The position numbers were made by a program, and so were the translations under genes. Below, one piece after another: positions 39,701-52,500 of a stretch of DNA of 64,000 nucleotides. A model generated the notes under the pieces. The model made no database searches. It was not told the DNA's origin and saw only the letters and a program-made list of their open reading frames with translations. Each line of letters opens with the position of its first letter. Position 1 is the stretch's first letter. This DNA comes from Aphrophora alni (taxonomy: Eukaryota; Arthropoda; Insecta; Hemiptera; Aphrophoridae), in contig OY740774.1 in assembly GCA_963513935.1 (NCBI GenBank), positions 95,673,668-95,737,667 of the forward strand, read 5' to 3'.

Positions 39701-40138
39701 AAACTTCCCGTTGTCGTTCACGGGAGATTCCAAATTTGAATTGGCCGAAGATGACCCAACAAAGTCCGCCAAGCTATTTTGAAACTTCCCGTTGACGTTC
39801 ACGGGAGATTCCAAATTTGAATTGGCCGAAGATGACCCAACAAAGTCCGCCAAGCTATACTGAAACTTCCCGTTGACGTTCACGGGAGATTCTTGAATAG
39901 GCCGAAGATGACCCAACAAAAACCGCCAAGCTATTTTGATACTTCCCGTTGACGTTCACGGGAGATTCCAAATCTGAATTGGCCGAAGATGACCCAACAA
40001 AGTCCGCCAAGCTATACTGAAACTTCCCGTTGACGTTCACGGGAGATTCCAAATTTGAATTGGCCGAAGATGACCCATCAAAGTCCGCCAAGCTATTTTG
40101 ATACTTCCCGTTGACGTTCACGGGAGATTCCAAATTTG
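36747..40138. repeat. 81-bp satellite, array 1 (about 42 units)
   Basis: Tandem units of 81 bp, each with ttgaattggccgaagatgac, gtccgccaagctat and cccgttgacgttcacggg blocks. Three main variants differ just after the gctat block (ttttgaaac, tactgaaac, ttttgatac). On the minus strand the consensus is open for 27 codons (blocks SPVNVNGKF and LADFVGSSSAN). Variants with a stop (cctagc; ttttaaaac) and units shortened by 1 or 5 bp break the frame repeatedly. An internal duplication with offset 1,776 bp (22 units minus 6 bp) covers much of the array. Confidence 0.95.
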
Positions 40139-41215
40139 GATAGCTTTTTTTAAAACTTCTGAGCCATTTTTAACAAATGGTTAATTAGATTTTTTTATGA
40201 CAACATAAAGAGAAGCTTCAGAAACAAGTACACGTTTAAAGTTTTTTGCTTCTTTAGTATAGGGTTTATTTAGGATTTTTTTAATGTTATTGTAAGGTGT
40301 AGTAAATTTCATGAAAAAATATTTTATTTCAATAACTCACAACTATACTGCTTAGCATCCCTACATGTTTAAAAAAAATTGTTTTATATTTTTTTGTGGG
40401 AAGTTGGTTTTAAAAGAGTAACTGTGATAAATTTCACGTTTTAGAATCTATTTATCACTGTGAATTTAATAAAACTCAACTATGTTTGTAAATGAAACTT
40501 TAGAAGAATGGTACAACCATTCACCTATCCGTAATCACAACAATGCTCCCATAAAAATTCTTTAATACAATACTTAACAGAATAAGTAAACATTTTAGCT
40601 TTACTCAAGTGGTAAATTATAAATAGTTTCCGAAAGATCATTAGGCATTTTTAGAACTACCGGTACATAGAAAATAGAATTTCCTACCTCTCAAATATCC
40701 TTGCAAAGAGTTTTTCTATTTAAGTTTCAAACAAAGGTTTTTTTTCTTCTTAAAAGTATTACATGGGATTTCGTTATAAAAATAATTAAAATAAATTTTG
40801 AAAAAGTACATAAACTACAAAAATGGTTCGTGTCTCAAAACGGTACCTGTAGTTACCAATTTTTATCATACTTTTTACCATTATCACAAAAATGTATTTT
40901 ATGACTGACAAAAAAAATATAAAATTTGAATTCGCTGTTTCTAAGAAAATTCAATTAAGAATATTTAATATAAAAGCAATATTTTTTCCGCTTTACACAG
41001 GCAAAATGAAGTAAATTTTTCTTAACATTTAATTTTGAATTATCTACAATTAATTGTAGTTAATTCATTTAAAATCTCACGACTTATCCTTTTTCAGGCG
41101 AAAAAGGGTAAATTTATCTGTATTTTATGTAATTATGTATTATAATTAATAATAAATAATGTTTATTTACTATTTGTTTCCTCCTTCACGTGATTTCCTT
41201 TTCTTAATTATTCAC

Positions 41216-41246
41216 GACCGGTTTCGGAGATTTACTCCATCTTCAG
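41216..41246 (-). ncRNA. small hammerhead-ribozyme-like motif, copy 2
   Basis: Identical to the motif at 34,009-34,039, carried along by the 7.2-kb duplication. It is not independent evidence of function. Confidence 0.42.
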
Positions 41247-42045
41247 ACTAATTAATTACTTGTATATAAGTATAAAATTCTTTCTCTTTATTCAACAGAA
41301 TTAATGCAGCCAGCTTAAAATCGGTCCAATTTAAAATTTTGTTTTTATTAAGATAAAAAACCTCTAAGAATACCATCATAGAATTTGTTTTACTACTTTA
41401 AAAAAACATTACATTTTTTGTACATTTGTACAGAACAGTTCAAACAAGGACATTTCATATGGAGGAGATAATGAACTATAAACTTTTAGAGATCTCATAG
41501 GAAAATATAAATGTCCTCTTGATTTTTTTCTTTAGGATGTTTTTACAATACTTTTAAATTATTAATATTATATATTTAAAAAAACACATTGTGGAAAACA
41601 ATAACAAAATCAATTTTATATAAAATGTTATTTTAATCAATTAAAATAAAAACAGTTTCAAAATTCTTTAAATTTGTTTTGTTATAACAAATGAAAGTAA
41701 CCCTAAATATATAACTAAAATTTAGTTATGTATCATATAATTGTAAAGGTTTATAAACTCATCAAATAGACCATAATATATATATATATATATATTTTTT
41801 TTTTAACAGATCATGAACCTAACCTAAAAATGTGACATTACTGAAACCTATAACATAAAAAATAAAAGTCTAATTAAAATTAACTTAACACTACAGTAAT
41901 TAATAATGAAATTTACTTTATACGTTAGTACCAATTAAGCCAGTAAAATTAAGTTCAATTTAAGTTTGTTTTTCATTATGTTAACATCTCCTTCAATTGA
42001 TTATTACGACTATTCAGTACAATTAATCCTTTAGTTAAAACTAAT

Positions 42046-43828
42046 TTAAGTGTTAATTATCTTGCAAGAAGTTTTATTTGTATAAAAATTCTGAACTAGA
42101 ACTTTTATTTTCAGCCAAGTTTTACTTTGAAATGTGTTTGGGTATTGAGACATCAACTGATCACATTCGTGTTTTTTGGGTGGTTTGCATTTTTTTATAT
42201 GAGTTTTGAAAAAATTGAAAACAATATTTTTTTCTTCTTCAGTCCATTTAGAAAATATTCTTTTTTCCCGTTTCTTTTGGGTTGCAATATTCTTGTTCAT
42301 CTGAAGGTGTGAACTAGATGATGGTTTATTTTACTCAATTAGATCATTTAAAGGTAATAAATCTGTATTATCTTCATTTGATGTTTGACTGTTTTTATCA
42401 TCTTCATTTCCATCAACAGTTTGTAGTAAATCTTCGTCAAAATTCCTTCTATTTCATCAAGCGATTTACCCTTATGGCTAGCTCCTTCACCGCTTTCCAT
42501 TGCTAACAACAACTTAGCAATTTTGGCTATTTGGAAAACATCGTCCGGTAGCCTATATTCGCTTCGATGGATTGAGGATGTATGGCCCATAAAAGTAGCT
42601 AGCTGCTCTATATCTTGGTCATTCAATTGAAATAACTGAGAGATTGTTGCTAAATGTTTTCTAAGTGTTCTTGAAGATATCGCTTCCGGATGTTTTAGCT
42701 TAGCCATTTTTGCGTGTTTCTGCAATACCTTGTAGCCGATTGGATTATTAGTATTTATATTAGCAAAAATAAATATGCTTTCGGATGGAACAAATCTTTT
42801 TCTTGATTTAATTAACAGATCTATATGTTGTTGCACGTCAAAGCTAAATAAAACAGGGGTCACCTTCCTTTTTCCCTGAATGACAACACGTTTGAATTTT
42901 TGTATAAGCATCATTTCAATTGACCTTATTACGTCCTTGAATTCTTCATAAATTTGATTATCTGCAGTTTTCTCGTATAGATTTAGAGGAAGCCTTTGAA
43001 GTTCCCCTACTCGTTTTCTGCACAGTATGTAATCTCAACCAATTTTCGGAAAGCATGTGCATTACACTCATTACTGTTTAACAATAACGCTGCCTCACTG
43101 CCTTCTTTTATAAGGTATTCTCTAAATAATTTGATATTACTTGCTAGTGGAACAATTGTAATTTTATTCATCTTATTAAAATGAAGATTGTTCGCAGCTT
43201 GGTGTGATATTTCGAACTTCAAATTCGACTTTAATAAAAGAATAGTTGTACGAAGCTCGGCTTCAGCCTCAGATGCAGATTTACCTTCAAAGCTGTATTT
43301 CTTCTTTATTGCATAAGTAATTCCAATTTCACAACATTCTTTTAAAGAAGTGCTTATATTCATAGCGAAGGAGGGCGCATTATATTTATCTGTTTCAGCA
43401 TCATAGCTAGCACATACTTTTACCTTTTCAACAAAAATATCGAAATATTCCGGTTTTAAAACCTGTAAAAGATTTGATATTTTTGGTTGTATCTTTTTCA
43501 CTTCTAACAAAACTTTAGCCAACTCTCTCATTTTCCTGGAAGTTACGTTAATTTGATGTTTATCTCTGTAGGTTAAAAGATAACGTGATCCGTATGAGCA
43601 TATTAAGGGATCTTTATTTGCAGTTAAAGATATTAAATCTGCTCTCATTCTTGGAAAAACTGTTTCGTACAGTTTTGAATGACATTTCATTTCTTTCAAA
43701 AGATAATTTTGTCCCAAAATCTGTGTAGGATCCTGGTTCTAGGATTTTGAGAACATTTTTTTCTATGTCTCCAAAGTTGTTTTCTGGAATAAAATCCAAG
43801 ACAATATGTACAAAGCAATACCGATGTG
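42046..43828 (-). pseudogene. Crypton-like tyrosine recombinase, copy 2 (broken)
   Basis: This carries the same domains as copy 1: zinc finger near 43,800, helical region at 43,717-43,007, catalytic domain from 42,914 down, and a C-terminal WTEEEK domain at 42,300-42,046. All the inactivating changes of copy 1 are shared, so they predate the duplication. It also has a private 1-base deletion in the run of T near 42,442 (plus strand), which shifts the frame after KSLDEIEG and removes the acidic linker. Amino-acid differences include a His-to-Tyr change (RYLLTYRDKH) and a Gly-to-Glu change (SLKECCEIG). The gene is dead in both copies, and duplication cannot have been driven by a protein made here. 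Confidence 0.75.
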
Positions 43829-46585
43829 TTTGATAAAATTGAAGTTCTTACAGCTTTTACAGTATTTACAGTACTATATTGATCGTTAATCGTGGTAATT
43901 CTTTGTTCGCTTCGCTCACGATATCTCGAGATCGGTTATACTCAACGACATAATAATTTGAATTGGCCGAAGATGACCCAACAAAGTCCGCCAAGCTATT
44001 TTGAAACTTTCCGTTGACGTTCACGGGAGATTCCAAATTTGAATTGGCCGAAGATGACCTTCAAAGTCCGCCAAGCTATTTTGAAACTTTCCGTTGACGT
44101 TCACGGGAGATTCCAAATTTGAATTGGCCGAAGATGACCCAACAAAGTCCGCCAAGCTATTTTGAAACTTCCCGTTGACGTTCACGGGAGATTCCAAATT
44201 TGAATTGGCCGAAGATGACCCAACAAAGTCCGCCAAGCTATTTTGAAATTTACCGTTGACGTTCACGGGAGATTCCAAATTTGAATAGGCCGAAGATGAC
44301 CCAACTAAGTCCGCCAAGTTATTTTGAAACTTCCCGTTGACGTTCACGGGAGATTCCAAATTTGAATTGGCCGAAGATGACCTTCAAAGTCCGCCAAGCT
44401 ATTTTGAAACTTTCCGTTGACGTTCACGGGAGATTCCAAATTTGAATTGGCCGTAGATGACCCAACAAAGTCCGCCAAGCTATTTTGAAATTTACCGTTG
44501 ACGTTCACGAGAGATTCCAAATTTGAATAGGCCGAAGATGACCCAACTAAGTCCGCCAAGCTATTTTGAAACTTCCCGTTGACGTTCACGGGAGATTCCA
44601 AATTTGAATTGGCCGAAGATGACCCAACAAAGTCCGCCAAGCTATACTGAAACTTCCCGTTGACGTTCACGGGAGATTCTTGAATAGGCCGAAGATGACC
44701 CAACAAAAACCGCCAAGCTATTTTGATACTTCCCGTTGACGTTCACGGGAGATTCCAAATTTGAATTGGCCGAAGATGACCCAACAAAGTCCGCCAAGCT
44801 ATTTTGAAACTTCCCGTTGACGTTCACGGGAGATTCCAAATTTGAATTGGCCGAAGATGACCCATCAAAGTCTGCCAAGCTATTTTGATACTTCCCGTTG
44901 ACGTTCACGGGAGATTCCAAATTTGAATTGGCCGAAGATGACCTCCAAAGTCCGCCAAGCTATTTTGAAATTTACCTTTGACGTTCACGGGAGATTCCAA
45001 ATTTGAATTGGCCGAAGATGACCCAACAAAGTCCGCCAAGCTATACTGAAACTTCCCGTTGACGTTCACGGGAGATTCCAAATTTGAATAGGCCGAAGAT
45101 GACCGAATAAAGTCCGCCTAGCTATTTTGATACTTCCCGTTGACGTTCACGTAGATTCCAAATTTGAATAGGCCGAAGATGACCGAACAAAGTCCGCCTA
45201 GCTATTTTGATATTTCCCGTTGACGTTCACGGGAGATTCCAAATTTGAATTGGCCGAAGATGACCCAACAAAGTCCGCCAAGCTATACTGAAACTTCCCG
45301 TTGACGTTCACGGGAGATTCCAAATTTGAATTGGCCGAAGATTACCCAACAAAGTCCGCCAAGCTATTTTAAAACTTCCCGTTGACGTTCACGGGAGATT
45401 CCAAATTTGAATTGGCCGAAGATGACCCAACAAAGTCCGCCAAGCTATACTGAAACTTCCCGTTGTCGTTCACGGGAGATTCCAAATTTGAATTGGCCGA
45501 AGATGACCCAACAAAGTCCGCCAAGCTATTTTGATATTTCCCGTTGACGTTCACGGGAGATTCCAAATTTGAATTGGCCGAAGATGACCCAACAAAGTCC
45601 GCCAAGCTATACTGAAACTTCCCGTTGACGTTCACGGGAGATTCCAAATTTGAATTGGCCGAAGATGACCCATCAAAGTCCGCCAAGCTATTTTGATATT
45701 TCCCGTTGACATTCACGGGAGATTCCAAATTTGAATTGGCCGAAGATGACTCAACTAAGTCCGCCAAGCTATTTTAAAACTTCCCGTTGACGTTCACGGG
45801 AGATTCCAAATTTGAATTGGCCGAAGATGACCTAACAAAGTCCGCCAAGCTATTTTGATACTTCCCGTTGACGTTCACGGGAGATTCCAAATTTGAATTG
45901 GCCGAAGATGACCCAACAAAGTCCGCCAAGCTATACTGAAACTTCCCGTTGACGTTTCACGGGAAATTCCAAATCTGAATTGGCCGAAAATGACCCAACA
46001 AAGTCCGCCAAGCTATTTTGGTACTTCCCGTTGACGTTCACGGGAGATTCCAAATTTGAATTGGCCGAAGATGACCCAACAAAGTCCACCAAGCTATTTT
46101 GAAACTTCCCGTTGACGTTCACGGGAGATTCCAAATTTGAATTGGCCGAAGATGACCCAACAAAGTCCGCCAAGCTATACTGAAACTTCCCGTTGACGTT
46201 CACAGGAGATTCCAAATTTGAATAGGCCGAAGATGACCCAACAAAGTACGCCAAGCTATTTTGATACTTCACGTTGACGTTCACGGGAGATTCCAAATCT
46301 GAATTGGTCGAAGATGACCCAACAAAGTCCTACAAGCTATTTTGAAACTTCCCGTTGACGTTCACGGGAGATTTCAAATTTGAATTGGCCGAAGATTACC
46401 CAACAAAGTCCGCCAAGCTATTTTAAAACTTCCCGTTGACGTTCACGGGAGATTCCAAATTTGAATTGGCCGAAGATGACCCAAGAAAGTCCGCTAAGCT
46501 ATACTGAAACTTCCCGTTGACGTTCACGGGAGATTCCAAATCTGAATTAACCGAAAATGACCCAACAAAGTCCGCCAAGCTATTT

Positions 46586-49500
46586 TGATACTTCCCGTTG
46601 ACGTTTACGGGAGATTCCAAATTTGAATTGGCCGAAGATGACCCAACAAAGTCCGCCAAGCTGTACTGAAACTTCCCGTTGACGTTCACGGGAGATTCCA
46701 AATTTGAATTGGCCGAAGATGACCAAACAAAGTCCGCCAAGCTATTTGAAATTTTCCGTTGACGTTCACGGGAGATTCCAAATCTTAATTGGCCGAAGAT
46801 GACCCAACAAAGTCCGCCAAGCTATTTGAAATTTTCCGTTGACTTTCACGGGAGATTCCATATTTGTATTGGCCGAACATGACCCAACAAAGTCCGCCAA
46901 ACTATACTGAAACTTCCCGTTGACGTTCACGGGAGATTCCAAATTTGAATAGGCCCAAGATGACCGAACAAAGTCCGCCTAGCTATTTTGATACTTCCCG
47001 TTGACGTTCACGGGAGATTCCAAATTTGAATTGGCCGAAGATGACCGAATTAAGTCCGCCTAGCTATTTTGATACTTCTTGTTGACGTTCACGGGAGATT
47101 CCAAATTTGAATTGGCCGAAGATGACCCAACAAAGTCCGCCAAGCTATACTGAAACTTCCCGTTGACGTTCACGGGAGATTCCAAATTTGAATAGGCCGA
47201 AGATGACCCAACAAAGTCCGCCAAGCTATTTTGATATTTCCCGTTGACGTTCACGGGAGATTCCAAATTTGAATTGGCCGAAGATGACCCAACAAAGTCC
47301 GCCAAGCTATACTGAAACTTCCCGTTGATGTTCACGGGAGATTCCAAATTTGAATTGGCCGAAGATGACATATCAAAGTCCGCCAAGCTATTTTGATACT
47401 TCCCGTTGACGTTCACGGGAGATTCCAAATTTGAATTGGCCGAAGATGACCCAAAAAAGTCCGCCAAGCTATACTGAAACTTCCCGTTGACGTTCACGGG
47501 AGATTCCAAATTTGAATTGGCCGAAGATTACCCAACAAAGTCCGCCAAGCTATTTTAAAACTTCCCGTTGACGTTCACGGGAGATTCCAAATTTGAATTG
47601 GCCGAAGATGACCCAACAAAGTCCGCCAAGCTATACTGAAACTTCCCGTTGTCGTTCACGGGAGATTACAAATTTGAATTGGCCGAAGATGACCCAACAA
47701 AGTCCGCCAAGCTATTTTGTCATTTCCCGTTGACGTTCACGAGAGATTCCAAATTTGAATTGGCCGAAGATGACCCAACAAAGTCCGCCAAGCTATACTG
47801 AAACTTCCCGTTGACGTTCACGGGAGATTCCAAATTTGAATTGGCCGAAGATGACCCATCCAAGTCCGCCAAGCTATTTTGATATTTCCCGTTGACATTC
47901 ACGGGAGATTCCAAATTTGAATTGGCCGAAGATGACCCAACTAAATCCGCCAAGCTATTTTAAAACTTCCCGTTGACGTTCCCTGGAGATTCCAAATTTG
48001 AATTGGCCGAAGATGACCCAACAAAGTCCGCCAATCTATTTTGAAACTTCCCGTTGACGTTCACGCGAGATTCCAAATCTGAATTGGCCGAAAATGACCC
48101 AACAAAGTCCGCCAAGCTATTTTGAAACTTCCCGTTGACGTTCACGGGAGATTCCAAATTTGAATTGGCCGAAGATGACCCAACAAAGTCCGCCAAGATA
48201 TACTGAAACTTCCCGTTAACGTTCACATGAGTTTCCAAATTTGAATTGGCCGAAGATGACCTATCAAAGTCCGCCAAGCTATTTTGAAACTTCCCGTTGA
48301 CGTTCACGGGAGGTTCCAAATTTGAATTGGCCGAAGATGACCCAAAAAAAGTCCGCCAAGATATACTGAAACTTCCCGTTGACGTTCACGGGAGTTTCCA
48401 AATTTGAATTGGCCGAAGATGACCTATCAAAGTCCGCCAAGCTATTTTGATACTTCCCGTTGACGTTCACGGGAGATTCCAAATTTGAATTGATCGAAGA
48501 TGACATAACAAAGTCCGCCAAGCTATTTTGAAACTTCCCGATGGCGTTCACGGGAGATTCCAAATTTGAATTGGCCGAAGATGACCCAACAAAGTCCGCC
48601 TAGCTATTTTGATACTTCCCGTTGACGTTCACGGGAGATTCCAAATTTGAATTCGCCGAAGATGACCCAACAAAGTCCGCCTAGCTATTTTGATACTTCC
48701 CGTTGACGTTCACGGGAGATTCCAAATTTAAATTGGCCGAAGATGACCCATCAAAGTCCGCCAAGCTATTTTGATACTTCCCGTTGACGTTCACGGGAGA
48801 TTCCAAATTTGAATTGGCCGAAGATGACCCAACAAAGTCCGCCAAGCTATACTGAAACTTCCCGTTGACGTTCACGGGAGATTCCAAATTTGAATAGGCC
48901 GAAGATGACCCAACAAAGTCCGCCTAGCTATTTTGATACTTCCCGTTGACGTTCACGGGAGATTCCAAATTTGAATTGGCCGAAGATGACCCAAAATAGT
49001 CCGCCAAGCTGTACTGAAACTTCCCGTTGACGTTCACGGGAGATTTCAAATTTGAATTGGCCGAAGATTACCCAACAAAGTCCGCCAAGCTATTTAAAAC
49101 ATCCCGTTGACGTTCACGGGAGATTCCAAATTTAATTGGCCGAAGATGACATAACAAAGTCCGCCAAGCTATACTGAAACTTCCAGTTGACGTTCACGGG
49201 AGATTCCAAATTTGAATTGGCCGAAGATGACCCAACAAAGTCCGCCAAGCTATTTTGAAACTTCCCGATGGCGTTCACGGGAGATTCCAAATTTGAATTG
49301 GCCGAAGATGACCCAACAAAGTCCGCCTAGCTATTTTGATACTTCCCGTTGACGTTCACGGGAGATTCCAAATTTGAATTGGCCGAAGATGACCCAACAA
49401 AGTCCGCCTAGCTATTTTGATACTTCCCGTTGACGTTCACGGGAGATTCCAAATTTAAATTGGCCGAAGATGACCCATCAAAGTCCGCCAAGCTATTTTG

Positions 49501-52500
49501 ATACTTCCCGTTGACGTATACGGGAGATTCCAAATTTGAATTGCCCGAAAATGACCCAACAAAGTCCGCCAAGCTATACTGAAACTTCCCGTTGACGTTC
49601 ACGGGAGATTCCAAATTTGAATTGGCCGAAGATGACCCAACAAAGTCCGCCTAGCTATTTTGATACTTCCCGTTGACGTTCACGGGAGGTTCCAAATCTG
49701 AATTGGCCGAAGATGACATAACAAAGTCCGCCAAGCTATACTAAAACTTCCCGTTGACGTTCACGGGAGATTCCAAATTTGAATTGGCCGAAGATGACCC
49801 AACAAAGTCCGCCAAGCTATTTTGAAACTTCCCGTTGACTTTCACGGGAGATTACAAATTTGAATTGGCCGAAGATGACCCAACAAAGTCCGCCAAGCTA
49901 TTTTGAAACTTCCCGTTGACGTTCACGGGAGATTCCAAATTTGAATTGGCCGAAGATGACCCAACAAAGTCCGCCAAGCTATACTGAAACTTCCCGTTGA
50001 CGTTCACGGGAGATTCCAAACTTGAATTGGCCGAAGATGACCCAACTAAGTCCGCCAAGCTATTTTGAAACTTCCCGTTGATGGTCACGGGAGATTCCAA
50101 ATTTGAATTGGCCTAAGATGACCCAACAAAGTCCGCCAAGCTATTTTGATACTTCCCGTTGACGTTCACGGGAGATTCCAAATTTGAATTGGCCGAAGAT
50201 GACCCAACAAAGTCCGCCAAGTTATTTAGAAACTTCCCGTTGACGTTCACGGGAGATTTCAAATTTGAATTGGCCGAAGATTACCCAACAAAGTCCGCCA
50301 AGCTATTTTAAAACTTCCCGTTGACGTTCACGGGAGATTTCAAATTTGAATTGGCCGAAGATGACCCAACAAAGTCCGCCAAGCTATACTGAAATTTCCC
50401 GTTGACGTTCACGGGAGATTCCAAATTTGAATTGGCTGAAGATGACCCAACAAAGTCCGCCAAGCTATTTTGAAACTTCCCGTTGACGTTCACGGGAGAT
50501 TCCAAATCTGAATTGGCAGAAAATGACCCAACAAAGTCCGCCAAGCTATTTTGAAACTTCCCGTTGACGTTCACGGGAGATTCTAAATTTGAATTGGCCG
50601 TAGATGACCCAACAAAGTCCGCCAAGCTATTTTGAAATTTACCGTTGACGTTCACGGGAGATTCCAAATTTTAATAGGCCGAAGATGACCCAACTAAGTC
50701 CGCCAAGCTATTTTGATACTTCCCGTTGACGTTCACGGGAGATTCCACATTTAAATTGGCCGAAGATGACTCAACAGAGTCCGCCAAGCTATTTTGAAAC
50801 TTACCGTTGACGTTCACGGGAGATTCCAAATTTGAATTGGCCGAAGATGACCCAACAAAGTCCGCCAACCTATTTTGAAACTTCCCGTTGACGTTCTCGG
50901 GAGATTCCAAATTTGAATTGGCCAAAGATGACCCATGAAAGTCCGCCAAACTATTTTGATACTTCCCGTTGACGTTCACGGGAGATTCCAAATTTGAATT
51001 GGCCGAAGATGACCCAACAAAGTCCGCCAAGCTATTTTGAAACTTCCCGTTGACGTTCACGGGAGATTCTAAATTTGAATTGGCCGTAGATGACCCAACA
51101 AAGTCCGCCAAGCTATTTTGAAATTTACCGTTGACGTTCACGGGAGATTCCAAATTTGAATAGGCCGAAGATGACCCAACTAAGTCCGCCAAGCTATTTT
51201 AAAACATCCCGTTGACGTTCACGGGAGATTCCAAATTTGAATTGGCCGAAGATGACCCAACAAAGTCCGCCAAGCTATACTGAAACTTCCCGTTGACGTT
51301 CACGGGAGATTCCAAATTTGAATAGGCCGAAGATGACCCAACAAAGTCCGCCAAGCTATTTTGATACTTCCCGTTGACGTTCACGGGAGATTCCAAATTT
51401 GAATTGGCCGAAGATGACCCAACAAAGTCCGCCAAGCTATACTGAAACTTCCCGTTGACGTTCACGGGAGATTCCAAATTTGAATTGGCCGAAGATGACC
51501 CAACAAAGTCCGCCAAGCTATACTGAAACTTCCCGTTGACGTTCACGGGAGATTCCAAATTTGAATAGGCCGAAGATGACCGAACAAAGTACGCCTAGCT
51601 ATTTTGATACTTCCCGTTGACGTTCACGGGAGATTCCAAATTTGAATTGGCCGAAGATGACCCAACAAAGTCCGCCTAGCTATTTTGATACTTCCCGTTG
51701 ACGTTCATGGGAGATTCCAAATTTGAATTGGCCGAAGATGACTCAACAAAGTCCGCCAAGCTATACTGAAACTTCCCGTTGACGTTCACGGGAGATTCCA
51801 AATTTGAATTGGCCGAAGATGACCCATCAAAGTCCGCCAAGCTATTTTAATACTTCCCGTTGACGTTCACGGGAGATTCCAAATTTGAATTGGCCGAAGA
51901 TGACCCATCAAAGTCCGCCAAGCTATTTTGATACTTCCCGTTGACGTTCACGGGAGATTCCAAATTTGAATTGGCCGAAGATGACCTATCAAAGTCCGCC
52001 AAGCTATTTTGATACTTCCCGTTGACGTTCACGGGAGATTCCAAATTTGAATTGGCCGAAGATGACCTCCAAAGTCCGCCAAGCTATTTTGAAACTTCCC
52101 GTTGACGTTCACGTAAGGTTCCAAATTTGAATTGGCCGAAGATGACCCAAAAAAAGTCCGCCAAGATATACTGAAACTTCCCGTTGACGTTCACGGGAGT
52201 TTCCAAATTTGAATTGGCCGAAGATGACCTATCAAAGTCCGCCAAGCTATTTTGATACTTCCCGTTGACGTTCACGGGAGATTCCAAATTTGAATTGGCC
52301 GAAGATGACATAACAAAGTCCGCCAAGCTATTTTGAAACTTCCCGATGGCGTTCACGGGAGATTCCAAATTTGAATTGGCCGAAGATGACCCAACAAAGT
52401 CCGCCTAGCTATTTTGATACTTCCCGTTGACGTTCACGGGAGATTCCAAATTTGAATTCGCCGAAGATGACCCAACAAAGTCCGCCTAGCTATTTTGATA

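Larger units (their letters stand above)
32930..40138. repeat. 7.2-kb duplicated block, copy 1
   Basis: From 32,930 the sequence is repeated starting at 40,139 (offset 7,207-7,209, reflecting a few small indels). The block contains a 3.8-kb unique part with the recombinase pseudogene followed by satellite array 1. Over the unique part I noted only about a dozen substitutions plus single-base indels and one 2-base indel, so the duplication is recent. The left edge joins ordinary flank here but satellite (aaatttg then gatagc) in copy 2, while the right unique-satellite junction is the same in both. Confidence 0.92.
40139..43954. repeat. duplicated block, copy 2 (unique part)
   Basis: A near-identical repeat of 32,930-36,746, here with satellite on both sides. 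Its 5' 1.9 kb (to 42,045) is the gene-free flank seen in copy 1, including a short (AT)n run near 41,776. The left junction to array 1 shows at most 1 bp of shared sequence, which suggests end joining over homologous recombination at that point. Confidence 0.9.

Noticed and set aside
32930..40138. Composite mobile element with defined ends at 32,930 and 40,138
   Set aside because: No terminal inverted or direct repeats or target duplication were found at these points; they are more simply the breakpoints of a tandem duplication.
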